A stretch of DNA of 64,000 nt from Nephromyces sp. MM_2019. Lineage: Eukaryota > Apicomplexa > Aconoidasida > Nephromycida. The notes beneath the pieces were generated by a model. It saw nothing but the letters and a program-made list of their open reading frames with translations, was not told the origin of the DNA and made no database searches. The stretch's first letter is position 1. Each line of letters opens with the position of its first letter. Where the stretch lies: positions 120,159 to 184,158 of the forward strand of contig JADHZB010001494.1 in NCBI GenBank assembly GCA_015657535.1. The letters run 5' to 3'. Of this stretch, positions 12,333 through 25,500 are shown one piece after another. A program made the translations under genes and the position numbers.

Positions 12333-13525
12333 CTGCCATTGAAACAATGAAATTATTGGAGCATTCATAAGGAGATAGTATGTACAGGAATTCAGGGTTG
12401 ATAAATTGACGAATATACTACCCAGGATTAAATCAGCAGCAAGGGCACAACGCATAACTTTAGCAAGGAGTTATAAATTCTTCGGCTGGACTCAATGTAA
12501 AATACTTCAGATGAAAAACCACGAAAAAAGCTCATCCTCTACGACAGCTTTTGCTACAAATTTTGGCCTAGGTGAATTTTTCTAGCAAAAGTAAATGGGC
12601 AGCAAAAATTTTGGATTACAGTAATCCTATTTACTGCCATAACACTTTGATATCAGACAAAGAAGTGGAACGCAGCAATATGTAAGCAAGCTATTGCAAA
12701 GAGCTCTATTGTCAAAAATTCCAATTGCGCAACACGTAGGAAAAGCAGTGACTAGAAAGCTTTATCTACAATTTCTTCATGGCATTATGTAATCGAAAAT
12801 TTTACTGAGCAAACTTTTTTGTGTAAATTGATCAAAGTTAAGAAACATCTGCAAGAGTAGTAATATAGTCTATCAAGCTCCTTTGCATTATACTTCGGTG
12901 ATTTCTAGTTGTACTAGCATAAATCATTCATTCGAACTGCCGCCTGAAATAAACTACAAATCGGCACTAAATCTCACGGTACCGGGAGCTATTACCGCTT
13001 TACGCTATTTTCAAAGATGTTAAACCTGCGAACTTAGCGTCCTATAAAACTAGCTATCTGCATGTGTTGCAACTGCTATTACATTGCAGCTGTCAGCGAG
13101 CAGAATATTTAACCCACATGGGAGTGAAGGGTTGCACTAATGCCATCCCAATATGCACTGCATTTTTGTAATAGGCAAAATACGTCAGAATACAAGACAA
13201 AAACAAAGATTAATCAGCTGCGAAGCACAGTGCATTGCTTCCTTTGGAAACTTGCAGCAAGCAACGTTTTATTTTTAGCATATTAGCCAGGCCTAATAGC
13301 TGTAGTCAAAATCGAAAACTAATTTAGAAGAGATTTACATTATAAGATGCTGAAAGAGTGGAATAGCAATTGCACAAAATGTTTATATTTTAAACTCAAA
13401 CTCACTTGAGTGGCAAATAACGGCTAGTAGCCGGATGCCAACGTAGATCATACCCATGCTAATATCATCGCTACATAAACCGCAACACCTTTGCAACATA
13501 AGCTACCAGCTTCGCCCGTTCTTAC

Positions 13526-13648
13526 TATCTCTTGGAATGAAGCCAGGGGCTTGCTTTTTGTATGGCGCTTATTTCGTGTTAGAAGATCCACCAAGGTTTG
13601 AACTAAAGCTTTGAGTTCATGCTCCGCTCCTTCCAAAACCGCGGAGTC
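13526..13648 (-). CDS. candidate upstream exon of the SERA-like protease
   Basis: On the minus strand an acceptor (ctacgtag) precedes 13648 and a donor (GAGATA|GTAAGA) follows 13526. The 41 codons between are open, in phase 0 at both ends, and encode a helical Leu/Lys-rich peptide (LKALVQTLVDLLTRNKRHTK). Phase 0 matches the start of the protease exon at 12332. Local GC is higher than in the flanks. No homology is recognised, so the assignment rests on phase, strand and position only. Confidence 0.35.
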
Positions 13649-16600
13649 CTACGTAGCATGCCATTCAAAATATGACTGTTTGGGCACTAGCGCTAAATTA
13701 CGCTTCATTTGAAACACAAGATTTTGTAAGAAACGACTATAGCAGAGGCACTGCTCACAACATGGCTCGGCATTGGCATGCGCACGTTTAAATGAAATCG
13801 CGCAACGAAGTTCTTTTTACAGGAATGAAGCAAAGGCCATCCTCAAAGTCCTGCAATTAACGGTTTCACGAAAGAAATTACGAAAACTTGGCAGAGCTAC
13901 AACTCTTTCTCAGTGGCTTCACTTAGTCATCTCCAGTGAACAGGAGCAGACCATGCCATAATAGTTGAGAAAACTTTATTTGGCCGATAATGTAAGGGTA
14001 TCTGCAGTACTTCACGGTAGTGCTTCCTTCATTATCGGTAGTAAATACAGTGTTTCACTGACGAGACTTTCATGGTTGGTAGATTTTTTATATTTCCCAC
14101 TTACTGGCTTTCCTGTTGGGGTTGAAAATGTGACAACTTTTCCTCTAGGCGGAGAAAGCGCTGAAGATTTGCAAAATGAAAAGTTAATATTATTTTTGGG
14201 CTTGTACCATCTCGGCGATATTAATGTGTCATCTAAATTCGCGCGCTACTCATAACGCTTAGTACTGCATACACTTTGAAGTTTGATATATAGATGATGT
14301 AGCTATCAGATGTCTTCGTATGAAACTCGCTTATTCTATTCCATATGCTCAACCATTTTTTATTCATAAAATTTAGAACGTAGCTGTAAAATGTTAAAAG
14401 CCTAAAACTCGTGCAAATAGTAATGCTATATTTAAGGGGAATACCTACTTGCCATTAGTGAAGCGACGCTATTTCGTGTGTAGAAAAGTCGATTCATGTG
14501 CGGAAACCCTGCGTAGACTAAATTTGCTAGTAAGTTACACTAGGTAAGTACCACTTATTTGCTTACCAGCATGTATTTCCGCAGTTTTCTCATTGAATCC
14601 GCTAGATTGTACTTCTTTTAGTGGCAACCAACAAGTAGATATGATGAAAAGAATGCTTCTCAAGGAAAATACTTGCATTTTTGCAGTTGATGTCCAGAGG
14701 TCCGCGGCTGCTTCATAAGAGTTAAGATTTTTGCCGTGCTTTTAGTTGCCTAAACGGTGAAAAAATGTGTCCTGTATTTTAGCATCTTCTAGACAGCATG
14801 TGTTAGTTGGCATACTTTCTAACCCTATAGCCAGTATCCTATAAAACGCTTTCCAGGAAAATGGTTATTTTAAGTCTTAATTACACCATAAGTTGTTCAT
14901 GATCTGCCATAAATTTTCCCCTGATCTTTGCTGTAGTTGCGGCCTAATGTTTTGAATTTACGTTTCAGAAGCTGAATCGCATCATCCCAGATATTCATGA
15001 ATTTAATTTTAACTTAGTACTACGCCTCCTATTATAGAGCTATGCACCAGGACCTAGGAAATATTTGTTACTCAGAGAAGGCAGCACCAGCGTAGTAAGT
15101 CATATCATTTTCTACATCCTCTGCAAAGCTTAAAACAATGGGCATCCCTGAACTATTGGAAGGGGGAGCTTTCAGCGGTGAATATAAACTGAGGTATTTT
15201 TAATTATGGCTGATCGCCATTTAAGTATTCCATCTTTTATTATCGAGCTGATTATGACAACTTAGTACTTGGTAGTATTAGTTGAACTTGTGCCATTTCA
15301 TATGGCATGCAACATTTTTCTTACGAAATATAGGTCAAAGCAGCACCAAAGAATAGTGATATACTGCAAGAGAACATATCCGTGTATCACTTCTATACAA
15401 AAATATTATTCAGAGCTCTTTAATTTGCTTGGTTGGTAGTTTGTTATTATCTTGAACCCATATTCCTTGATCAAGAATCCCTCTAATATGTGTGCTACAT
15501 TCGTGACGCAGCTCTGTATGTATAATATGCATTGGTATAGCCTACAATATTTTCCAGATGGATTCCAAGGCCGCAGCGCATCCCCTTCTTCACTCTCACA
15601 TTATCTATAACGACGTGGTATCTTCGCTGCTGGAGCCAATATCACAGCCTTGGTTGTACCCCATAATTTCACGGAGAATACAGTTGTTCGTAGTTCAGGC
15701 TTATCTCGCAGTTGCGCTGGGATTCCTCAATTTGATTCAAATTCCAATTGCAAACTCATTTCCAAAAAATACCCCAGACTATTTCTTTACATCAATTTCA
15801 GAGATAAGAATCTTTGATACTTGTAGATGCTAATTATTGGACATTATCTTGCAAAAATTTTATGTTTTCATGGAAGAAAAGCCCTGCCCATCACTCGGAA
15901 TGAGTTTGAAGGCGTATTGCGAAAAAGTAAAACGGTGACTGCTTCAAAAGGATCGAGACTACTGCTTGTAAACCCCTTTTTTTGTGGGAGACTAAAAAAA
16001 TTGAAGCGGAAAACTTCAAATTATTTTGAATGGGAAGCGCATAATGTTTTACTGCGTAATCTCAGGCGATCATTCGAGGGTCTCCCTTTGTTAGTAATTG
16101 TGAACTACTAATGTGCACCAAAGCGTGGGTTACTTATAAAATAATTCATGAGGGTAGAGCTTCAATATTCGCAGAAAAACTAATGTCACATATAGGGAAG
16201 GGGGGGTCATTCTCTTACAAAGTCCCTCTTGAAGCAAATTCGAATATTGGATGGCTAATCCGTTGGTATAAAAGTTCAATTCACAACATGAACCACAGTA
16301 AGGATTCTTCCCCACATATTTTTACAGTGTGTGGAGACTGCTCTCCAGGGTTTAAAACGAGGAGGCTTGTACAAAACTTTCTAGCAATAGTCTTCTTAAT
16401 GTGGCTAAAGGTATAGCCACAAAAGCATAGAATTCCTCCCTCCGTTGTTCAGTCCAAGTTAAGCGTTATAATTTGACTATCTACTGAGTGAAAGGAGCTA
16501 TCTACAGTGGAACCGAGAATTCGTAGCGGCCGTAATACGCGGTCCCGAGCTTCAGCGTACGGTTAGACCTGGGTTACTCGCTAAGCCTCAGGCTTCTTAG

Positions 16601-19600
16601 GTCGCGAGGCTAAACGCGTGTTCACCAGGGAACTGCACCGGAATGAACCGCGGATATGCGTTTCTACAACAAACTTAGCCGCTGGTATTGGGAAAGGGAG
16701 TACCCATGTCAGGCATAGAACAAGTGGACACTCTTGAGGTGTAGTGCATGAGCAAACGTGTGAAGAGTAGCGCAAGGGAATAGTCGCGTGCACGTAATGA
16801 AGGCCGGTGCTCACATCAGGCTTAATCAGATGGAGTGCCTATATTGCTTGTAGCAACTCATAATGCGCTCTTTGGAGATAATTTTGCTTGCTTTGCAGTG
16901 ACGTTACGGCTTCAATTTAGCGCATATAATCTTTAGCTATAAATAAAATATCCGATTTGACTAATGCTACTCCACTAAACTTGAAGCGTCTTTTGCAGAC
17001 ATGAACTTGGATAGAAGCATGAGCCGCCTTTGCACTTTGAAATACCCCGCTTTCGTCAAGTGTCACACTGTCCTAAAAGAGTTTATAGCAAAGATAAATT
17101 GACAGCTAAAAAGAGACAGGGCAAACAGATAATAAATTTATTTCCTTGTTAATATTCTGCAAATTCTCTCGAAAATCCATTTTGGTGAACAAGTGCGCGT
17201 GCATGGACTATTGGAGGCAGTGAGCCTTTAAATCAACATGAATAATGGTATTTCATTGCAAGGTTTTTCTATTTTGCACTTCTAATGCCTGTATTCCATT
17301 GCCTTTTAACATTCTGAAGGCCACTAGACATGGTAAATTTCCAGAAACTCATAGCATTGTATAAAGTTCGTTTGAGTATCTTCCGTGAGCTATCCAATAT
17401 CATCCGCCAGCGACCTTGTAAGTTACTATCAGAAAATATTAGAAAGCGAATCGAACGACGACCAGGATGAAAATAGTAGGCCTTAATTTCTGCAGATAAA
17501 TCGAAAAAAGCTTTAAGGGAAAAAAAATGACATCAACATCAAGAAGATTGTTTTCCTTCGAAAATGATATAAAAGTATAATTCTACACGATTTCAGCTAT
17601 ACAAAGAAAGTTTGAAGCTATTGATTTCGCTCTTATTTTTTTCATTTTAAGTCAAATTTTCAACTTCAATTCACTTTATATAAGTTATAGCTAAATCCAG
17701 GGAAAGAGAAATAGTGCATATGGAGCTGTTGGTGGTACTTTTTTAATTGGTATAGCTTTTCTCGATTACAATGGGGCTTATCACATCAAACAAAATTTCC
17801 TTAATTAATTATAGCAAATTAGGACATAGATGTCAGCATAACAAAAGCTAAAGACCGGGGAATACTTTCTGTCGAACTGGACTGGCACCTCGCATTCAGC
17901 ATCCCACAGGGAAAAATATATCTCCAAGATGTATAGATGGACGATTACGTTGTTTTGGCCTGCAAAAAAATAGAGGCCAAAAACTTGAGCTAATTTGCTC
18001 TCTAATATTGCTTACGATGCAGAAAGCACATTTACTCCAATCTTTGAATGCCCTAGGCAGCTGTGATAGATGACACATATTTGTTTACCCTGATTTGAAT
18101 TACAAGCATAAACTCTTGCTAAATGGCTCAAATACATTAAAAGTGCATGCTCTCTGCCTAGCGGCAAGCCATACACAACGGGTGGGTTTGCCGTGTTTAA
18201 TGGCGTGTCAACCAGGATTTGTTGGCTAGAAGCTTTGCACATAAAACTTTTCCTTTGGAATAATATGAACGAATTCAACTTAAACCATCACTGCTTTGTA
18301 CTTTGTTATAAATTAAGCTCTAAAAATAAAATTTTTTGTGCCTCTGTTATCCTTTTGATGCTCTGGAAAATGGCGTTAACTTTTTCTACGTTTTAATTAT
18401 TGCATAAAGCATACAATAAGCGAAATATGAAATTAAAAAATTGTGTTGATAGCATATTACTTTTGGTGTATAGCATTAACTTTCAGCTTTCCTTCGACAC
18501 CATGGTTTTTATTTTGAGAATATCACCTTGCAACAAATTTCCACCTGATGATTTCTAAGGCTGTGCTTGAAATAATATATTTACATCCAATATGGTTAGC
18601 TGATACATATCGCTTTCAGCATATCTTTGCTCTTAATTTCCTGGAAAAACTGGACTTAAGTACCGACATAATACGCTGTTTGCTATAGTAATAATGCGCT
18701 ACCTTACCCTGTTCACCTGCGTAAGGATTTGTAAATACTTCAATGAGTATGTGATCCAAAAAAACTATAAAGGAACATAAAGTTCACTATGAAGAACTCA
18801 ATTTTAATAATTTATAACTTCCGCTCGAATAACGTCAAGGTTTATTTCATAGATCTCTATGCCCTGAGCATTATAAATGATTCCACGAACATAAGCCTCG
18901 TCTGGGCACTTAGCATACAAGGAAGAAGTATCATGAGAAACCTTAAAGATGCCTTGAAATACTGCCAAAGTACCTCAATAATAAAAATGTTTAGCTGCAC
19001 ATAGCTATAATACTAGTATATTACAGAAATACTTAAATGGCACAGGCTAACGAGACTATTTAGCTGCATATGGCCCTAATAAACCTTGTGAAAGTGTACC
19101 AGAGTATCGTGATATTATGTAGATAAACTATACGAATTGTGGCATAAATCTTCTAATGAGCTTAAGTTAAAAAGAAATAATGCGAGGTTTCTTCGAGAGC
19201 AGTATTAATTTTGTAAGCTCAGATGAGAGGGGATATTAAATTACAAATTTCTGGTGCGCATTTACTTCAAAACTACAGGAGAGTATTGAAACCTTCATTG
19301 ATTACATCATGCTTATCATTCTACTAGTCTTACATTCCATGCTAGCTACCAGGGTATTCAGCATTTTAGAAAACCGACATGAGCTACCTTGAATACATTT
19401 CTGAGAACATGATACGCTGCTGTGCTTACTGCACATATATGAACTAATAGTTGATGTCAGCTCTGCAGTCGGTTCGCCTTAGTAAGTAAAAAGTAACATC
19501 GAACAGTCTCCAGACGTTTGGTAAAATTTCTACAGTAAAAGCGCATCAAAAATACTATTTTTTCAGTTCAAAAATTTTACTATGATAATTTTAACATCGT

Positions 19601-20497
19601 ATACGTGAGCGAGTATTTTGCATAACAAATATTACTCTGCCTTTATCGCACGCTCAAGTTATTGCGAGAAAGTTTATAGTTTTATCACCGAAAATTAAAT
19701 CATAAAGGGTATGTTCGAACTATCCATTGGGTTATTATGCATTATGGTGAAACTTATTTAAAAAAAAAATATTCTGTTTGTACCACCTACAACTTGCATT
19801 AAAATTACTAGCTGGTTTTATGATTCAGCAAGCGGAGAAATAAGTTGCTTCCGCTATAAAGCCCCCGAAGTCTAACCCAAAAGTTTTTGATGCGTATTGC
19901 TAAAAAAATTTCACATGATAAGAACCGGAGCTTTAGAGGGATTAAACTTTTCAGCACAACTATGTATGCTGTGGATTACCATTAATAAATCGAATTTACC
20001 ATGTAAGTTTGCAAGCAAGAGGGTACTAGTGCAAAGTCACCAAAATCCTCGCACAAAGTAACTCGGCATCTAGGTTGCGCGTGTGTCAGCCACCGCTTTC
20101 TTTGGGGCTCCATCATGTGGCTGCATTTTGCTAAACCGTTCAATATCATGAGCACGATACTATGGAGCACGAGCCTGGAAATTCGAGACCGCTTGGAGGC
20201 GTCCTGCCACGGTAATACCGTGTTATGCACAAAAGTTGCCGCAGCTTAGCCGAATCTACATCTTCATGAAGTGATTACTGTACGAATTCAACGGATGCTC
20301 TAACACCACAAAGGAGGCTGTGACGCGCAGATTTGGCTCACATATATGCTTTCACACTCCTAGGCAGAGTTACTTTTGTTGCAAGTGCCACTTTGTTATG
20401 CAGGCGCAGGCGTGCAACAGGAAAGATCGCTTACTCATTATGCGTTTATTTGGCGAGAATACTTTATTGAGAAGGTGATTAGCAGCATTTTGCAGCT
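13649..20497. other. no gene recognised
   Basis: About 6.8 kb between the minus-strand protease and RPB11. Three successive plus-strand open frames (15558-15833, 15827-16111, 16111-16416) abut or overlap but carry no recognisable domain and no common frame. Further 5' exons of the protease could be hidden in the first 2-3 kb. A compositionally distinct block at 16500-16815 is listed separately. Confidence 0.5.
16500..16815. other. GC-rich block, possible structured RNA
   Basis: About 300 bases with clearly higher GC and sequence complexity than the AT-rich surroundings, with several potential short stems (for example aagcctcaggctt at 16584-16596 within acctgggtt...taggtc). I could not match it to tRNA, 5S, SRP, RNase P or spliceosomal RNA signatures. 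The longest open frame (minus, 16581-16814) shows no domain. It may be an unrecognised non-coding RNA, an exon, or a foreign insertion. Confidence 0.3.
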
Positions 20498-22559
20498 ATG
20501 TCGAAGCAGTCGGTTATGGTCAATTGGACTGCCGCTTCGGAGGCGTTCACTCTACCTGCAGATGTTGACAAGTACGTTCTTGTGTCTTATAGAAGGGCCA
20601 TTTCGAATTCAGCTTGCAGTGCTTATGGCAAGAGTCTTGAAGCGTGTGCAATCTTCGCATGTTTGTCAGTATTTTTTTGGCTTGGTACCTGAACTGTAAT
20701 TCTAGTTTACGGTCGCGTTACTGCTTCTAAAATGCTTTTGCAATTTTTTTAACAGCTTTATACCGCAACAGTCGGTAAGAATGTACATCAATGCTTGGAG
20801 AGCCCTTTTAAAGAATGTTTAGTACTTCTCTATATTTTTTATGCAGACTCGAATGCTTTCGTGTTGTGCTTTATTTGCTTTTGGTACTGCGTAAGCGTCG
20901 AGTTACAGTTGTGATAAGATGATAGTTTCGAAGTAGTTGCTGCTGTTGAAGTTACGCATTACTCTATTTGAAGGATTATTTGCAGCTTTTGAATTAGCCT
21001 GGTAGGTGGCAAGAGCCCCTATGGAGTCTGGACTTCTTTTTTCTTGATAGGGTTTTGCAGGCGCACGCTACAGCTACTTTTGTCATTAGCTTGGTGATAT
21101 TTTTAATCGCCGCTGCGAATTAACAGTCGGGCGTTTTGTTAAATGAAAAGGGGGTGTATAATCATTGAAGAGTACCATTTTTTTGGGTTTCTCTTGATAG
21201 CTTTTCCACCTTCAAGGTTTATGATTTTCTGATTAAATTGATGGAAATTTTTGCGCAGGAATAAAATTGCACACCATGATTGCTGCCGAAGCTTTAATGC
21301 AGTATAATATTTGATGTTTTGTCCTTCTTTATGTGCGTTGTTCTTGATATTTAGAGTTGAATGGACACTGGATAAGCGATCCCCTAACAGCGGAACTTTC
21401 TTGATTAGATTGGAAGATCACACCCTAGGGAACTTGCTTAAAATGTACTGATAAATGGCTTGAATGAACAACTCCTTGAGCTGAGTTTCTTGTAACTTTT
21501 AATAAAAAAATTTTTTTTATGTTGGCCCATAGTGTCTTGCGTGATAGAAAACCATGAATGAGAAGAGATACACATCCGATAACTTTTTTGAGTTAACATG
21601 CTTCATCGCCCATATGAAATTTCAAGGAATAACAAGTTATTCTATTTCATAATACGTGATAAATTTGTTTCCTAAAAGTTCAATGCGCCTCAGCTGGACT
21701 ATTACTCAAGGCGATGCTTAATATTTCATTAACCCTCACTATAGATATAGTAGTTAACATCAGATATTCTAAGGTTCCATGGTTGTAAATTTCAAGACTG
21801 ATGAAAGTTCTATAATTCTCGCTTATGATGCATGTTTTTGAACCGATTGCCTTGTTAGTTTCATGGTCATATTTTTTAGTTCGAACTTGCTACGGTATTG
21901 CGGAATATTCAGGCAATTACTTATGAATCCTGATGTTGTCTTCATTGGTTATCGAGTTCCTCATCCTCTGGAGAATAATTTGGAAATGCGCATTCAAACA
22001 AAAAAATCTACAGAACCTGCGGAAACTATGCGTACTGCGTTGGCAGAGCTACATAAGCGTCTTACTTCAATCAAAATCTCTTACAGTGTAAGTTTTGTTT
22101 TACTTTTTTAAATGAAGTTTTACGAATTTTTTGTGTTTATGTGCTTTATAGAGCAGGAACAAGTTCTTATTTTCGAACCCTCGATATTTTGGTTTTATTT
22201 TGTTGCTTGAAGTGCTTTTTGCTTGTGTTGCAAATTTTCGTGTAAAAGTTTAATATTGCTGATCACCGTGTACTTTGTGTATTTCTAAGTATTTTTTTTT
22301 TGCGTGCACGCTTCTCTCAGTGTGGGGTCTCAAAATCATTTTAACTTGATGTTTTGTGAACTTGTTGCGTTGCACCCTGTTGTATTTTTTTGCCGCTATA
22401 TGCTTGAAAATTCGTTCAATGGTGCACCTTAAAAAAGAAAGCAGCTCATTAAATCACCTATGTTTCGTGCAGGAGAGCGTAGCGCGAAAATTAAGGCACA
22501 ATGAAACCGCTGCTGCTGTTGCGGGTGTGCGTCAATTGGGTTCACACAATGAACTTTAA
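20498..22559 (+). CDS. RPB11: RNA polymerase II subunit RPB11
   Basis: Four exons: 20498-20571, 21355-21444, 21913-22087 and 22473-22559, giving 141 residues with ATG at 20498 and TAA at the end. All junction phases agree, and the joins fall inside conserved motifs. Joining exon 2 to exon 3 restores EDHTLGNLLKMQLLMNPDV, and exon 3 continues VVFIGYRVPHPLENNLEMRI. These are hallmark segments of the RPB11/RPC19/alpha-like dimerisation domain that pairs with RPB3 in the nucleus. The long VPHPLE strand and N-terminal layout favour RPB11 over the Pol I/III subunit AC19. The C terminus carries about 20 extra polar residues (exon 4, ARKLRHNETAAAVAG) beyond the usual length of about 115-120. Donors GTACGT and GTACTG are less canonical but necessary. 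Confidence 0.93.
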
Positions 22560-25500
22560 AAGTCCCTAACTTATGATTCTAGACATCATTTTAGAATGAC
22601 TTCAATTATGGCCTCAGTTTATCTCTGCGATGTTTTTGTTCGCTCTAGTTCAATCTAAGGACTCTTCCTTTAAAATTACATTTATGAGTGTAGTGCGAAA
22701 AATTAGCCGCTAAAATTCTTGAAGTAGTATATCCGTATGCGTCGTATGGCAGCACCACGGATACTTCCCACGGTACATATCTTTTTAAGAATCATCATTT
22801 GGTGTATTGCAAATATATATAGTTTAACATGTAACTGCTTGTTTGTCTGCAAATACCGGCTTGAATAATGTAACGTTTTCTGTACCTTAACTTACTACTT
22901 TACCTGGTATGCATTATTTGTCCCTGTAAAGTTATACTGTTGTTTTGCTCACAATATACTAGTTGGTCACTGTACTTTGGTGCTAAGGTTCAAGGTCCCG
23001 GTGTGCTATGAGTCAAGTTAATCTAGATTGTATGACTTCGTTTAACCTAACATTTTATAGGTGGATTTAGTAAATATTTATCTTGCTGCTGAATGGTGTT
23101 AGTAGTTATGCATACCTAGATAAATTTTCTAAAGTTAAGATTCTTGAGTAAATTGATAAATATTAAAAGACTACACTCTTATTTTAGCTGGAATTTTATA
23201 ATGAGAAGAAATTTCGTATCAGAATGAATTTTTTTTAGTGCGAAATTTGGGATAGATGCTTTGCTATTATAATTTTCAATGGCCTAAAGCTGAAGAAATG
23301 TCAAGGTGAAGTTTCTCTGCCTTTCTTCAAGTATATCTTGTCATCATCTCGTGATGTCACAATAGTGCATTGGATAACTGCATAGTTTTATGCAGAGAAA
23401 ATTATGTGTAATTGTAACTACAGTTTTATGATATGCTTTGTATCTAGTTATTCACTGAAGTAAAGATTTGTTCTAAAGAATATATCAAAAACCAATATGT
23501 ATGCTAGCAGAATTTATTGAGTTGTTTTTTAATGCCAAAAGTGATGCCATATTCCAGAATTTCACATTTAATAAACTTTTTCATTGCATTTACGTTATGA
23601 TTTTCTATGAGTGGGAGTGTATTTTATTCTGCTCCTTGGCAGCGGGTGTCAGAATGAATTCAATATCATGGATGTTAAGTTAAATTTGCTGAATGTGACA
23701 AACAACTTTATATTGGTAGGCTAGATTTTCGTAGTTCAGCTAAGATTATTGACTTGCTTTTTGCCTTAAAACTATTTTCAGCTTTATTTTGAAATTATTA
23801 CTTGCAGCAATCTTGATTTTCTGAACTCTGTAAAGTTACGTTACATTAGCCGGGCGCAATGATCATATATGATGGATAATTTATGAGTTTTTGTGTTAAT
23901 TTTGAATGGAATTATTATTGGAAATATTCCTGGTCAAAACTTTAGGATGAAGTGCGCAGAGATAACCGCATAGCTTATAAATTGTTTGATTACTTTTAAG
24001 GTCTTTTCTAAACTTAGGTGCGGTTATTATGAGCCTTATCTTTGCTGGAAGTTGGCAAGTATACTGACGGATGTTTTGAAAAAATCTGAATCTGTATTTT
24101 AAGAATATACCAGAAAATTCCCCCAGCACAGTTATTTTTAATTTTTTACTTTGATTTTTATTGTTGAGTTCCTTGCACTAGTCTTTATGGTGTTCACTGG
24201 AATACAAGCTCTTTTTCTTGCTCCTCAATTATATCTCATAGGCATCATGGTGTTGTATAATGCTGATTTTTATGATTCTTGGCCTTGTGTATCCTGAGCA
24301 ATTGTGAATGATTAATAAACTTGTTGCAAACTTCCCGCGAAGAAGTTGTGGAAATGAAGGCCTTTTCAAAGATGGTATGCTACTCGTTGCTTAGCTAATG
24401 ATCTTTCATCTGGTGTGTTCCCCCTGTATTTTCCGGCGAAGTTTACGGAGTAACATCAGCAATTAGTTTCCTGTTCGCTTCCTCATGATTACTGACAAAT
24501 TAATCTCATACGAACTGCCGTACTTGTATGTCCATAAAGAACCGGACACTGCGTGTACAGCTACTCCCCGTGGCTAGCAGCCACTTTCCGACTTGAAGTA
24601 TTTACTGGAAATCGGGGATTTCTCGTCGCTGGCTAGCTTAGATACGTACTGGAACTAGTTTTGACTTGAAATTACAGTTTGTGCAGTAATCGAATAGGTA
24701 TTTGCGAATGCCTTCTACGGTAGAATGCAGAGGGAGGATTGCAAGCAATTTTTTTTCTATTCTCCGTGCATAGCTAGCATGGCACAAGACCTCAGACGTG
24801 ATGCTCCAGATTGATATAAATACAATAGTCCGCAACATTGGATAGCAATCTAAGCATCTGCTCAAAGCTAAGCAGTGCAAAAAGAAGAGTAACATATATG
24901 CAACACGATGGGCACATGGTGTACTGATGTATAGTGTTAAGCTGAAGCGTAGGGCCAGAAATGTATAAATTTATATGCGACGTTGCGGCTGCAATTGAGA
25001 ATAGGAGACAAGAGGTCGCTTAGAGGCTCCTGCTTCTTAAGGTGTGCCATCGAAATTGCAACATTATTAATTTCAAATAAATTAGCAATGGTAGTGTAGC
25101 CGTTTAGCCAATTCCCGGCAGGACTTGTTGCTATGTTTACAGTAAAATGGTGGTGTGTTCAGTTCCTTATTCGCCTGTAAGTAAAATTGCCACGAAGGGT
25201 GCCATTTACATGATTTTCCTTAGTTTGCAAAAATCTTACACTTGGAATATGTCCCAAGTGATGGCACAGACCATTATCGGTGAAAACTGCTTTGCATTGT
25301 TGCTCACACCAAACTACTCTGGAGTGGCATTTGCGTGACCATTTGTGGGGTAGCGCGACCAGGAGCTAGTGAAGCAAGAGATCGAAATGCCTCGCTTTCG
25401 ACGGTAATGTGTGCTTATCGTCAGGTGGTGAATTTTTTTTATTCGCGCATTTTCGTCTTTGCGAGCAAAAACGAAACTGATTGATTATTTCTAGTTCCGA

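Noticed and set aside
15558..16416. Three consecutive plus-strand ORFs that abut or overlap
   Set aside because: They are in different frames, show no domain or signal peptide, and I found no splice chain linking them. They are probably chance frames.
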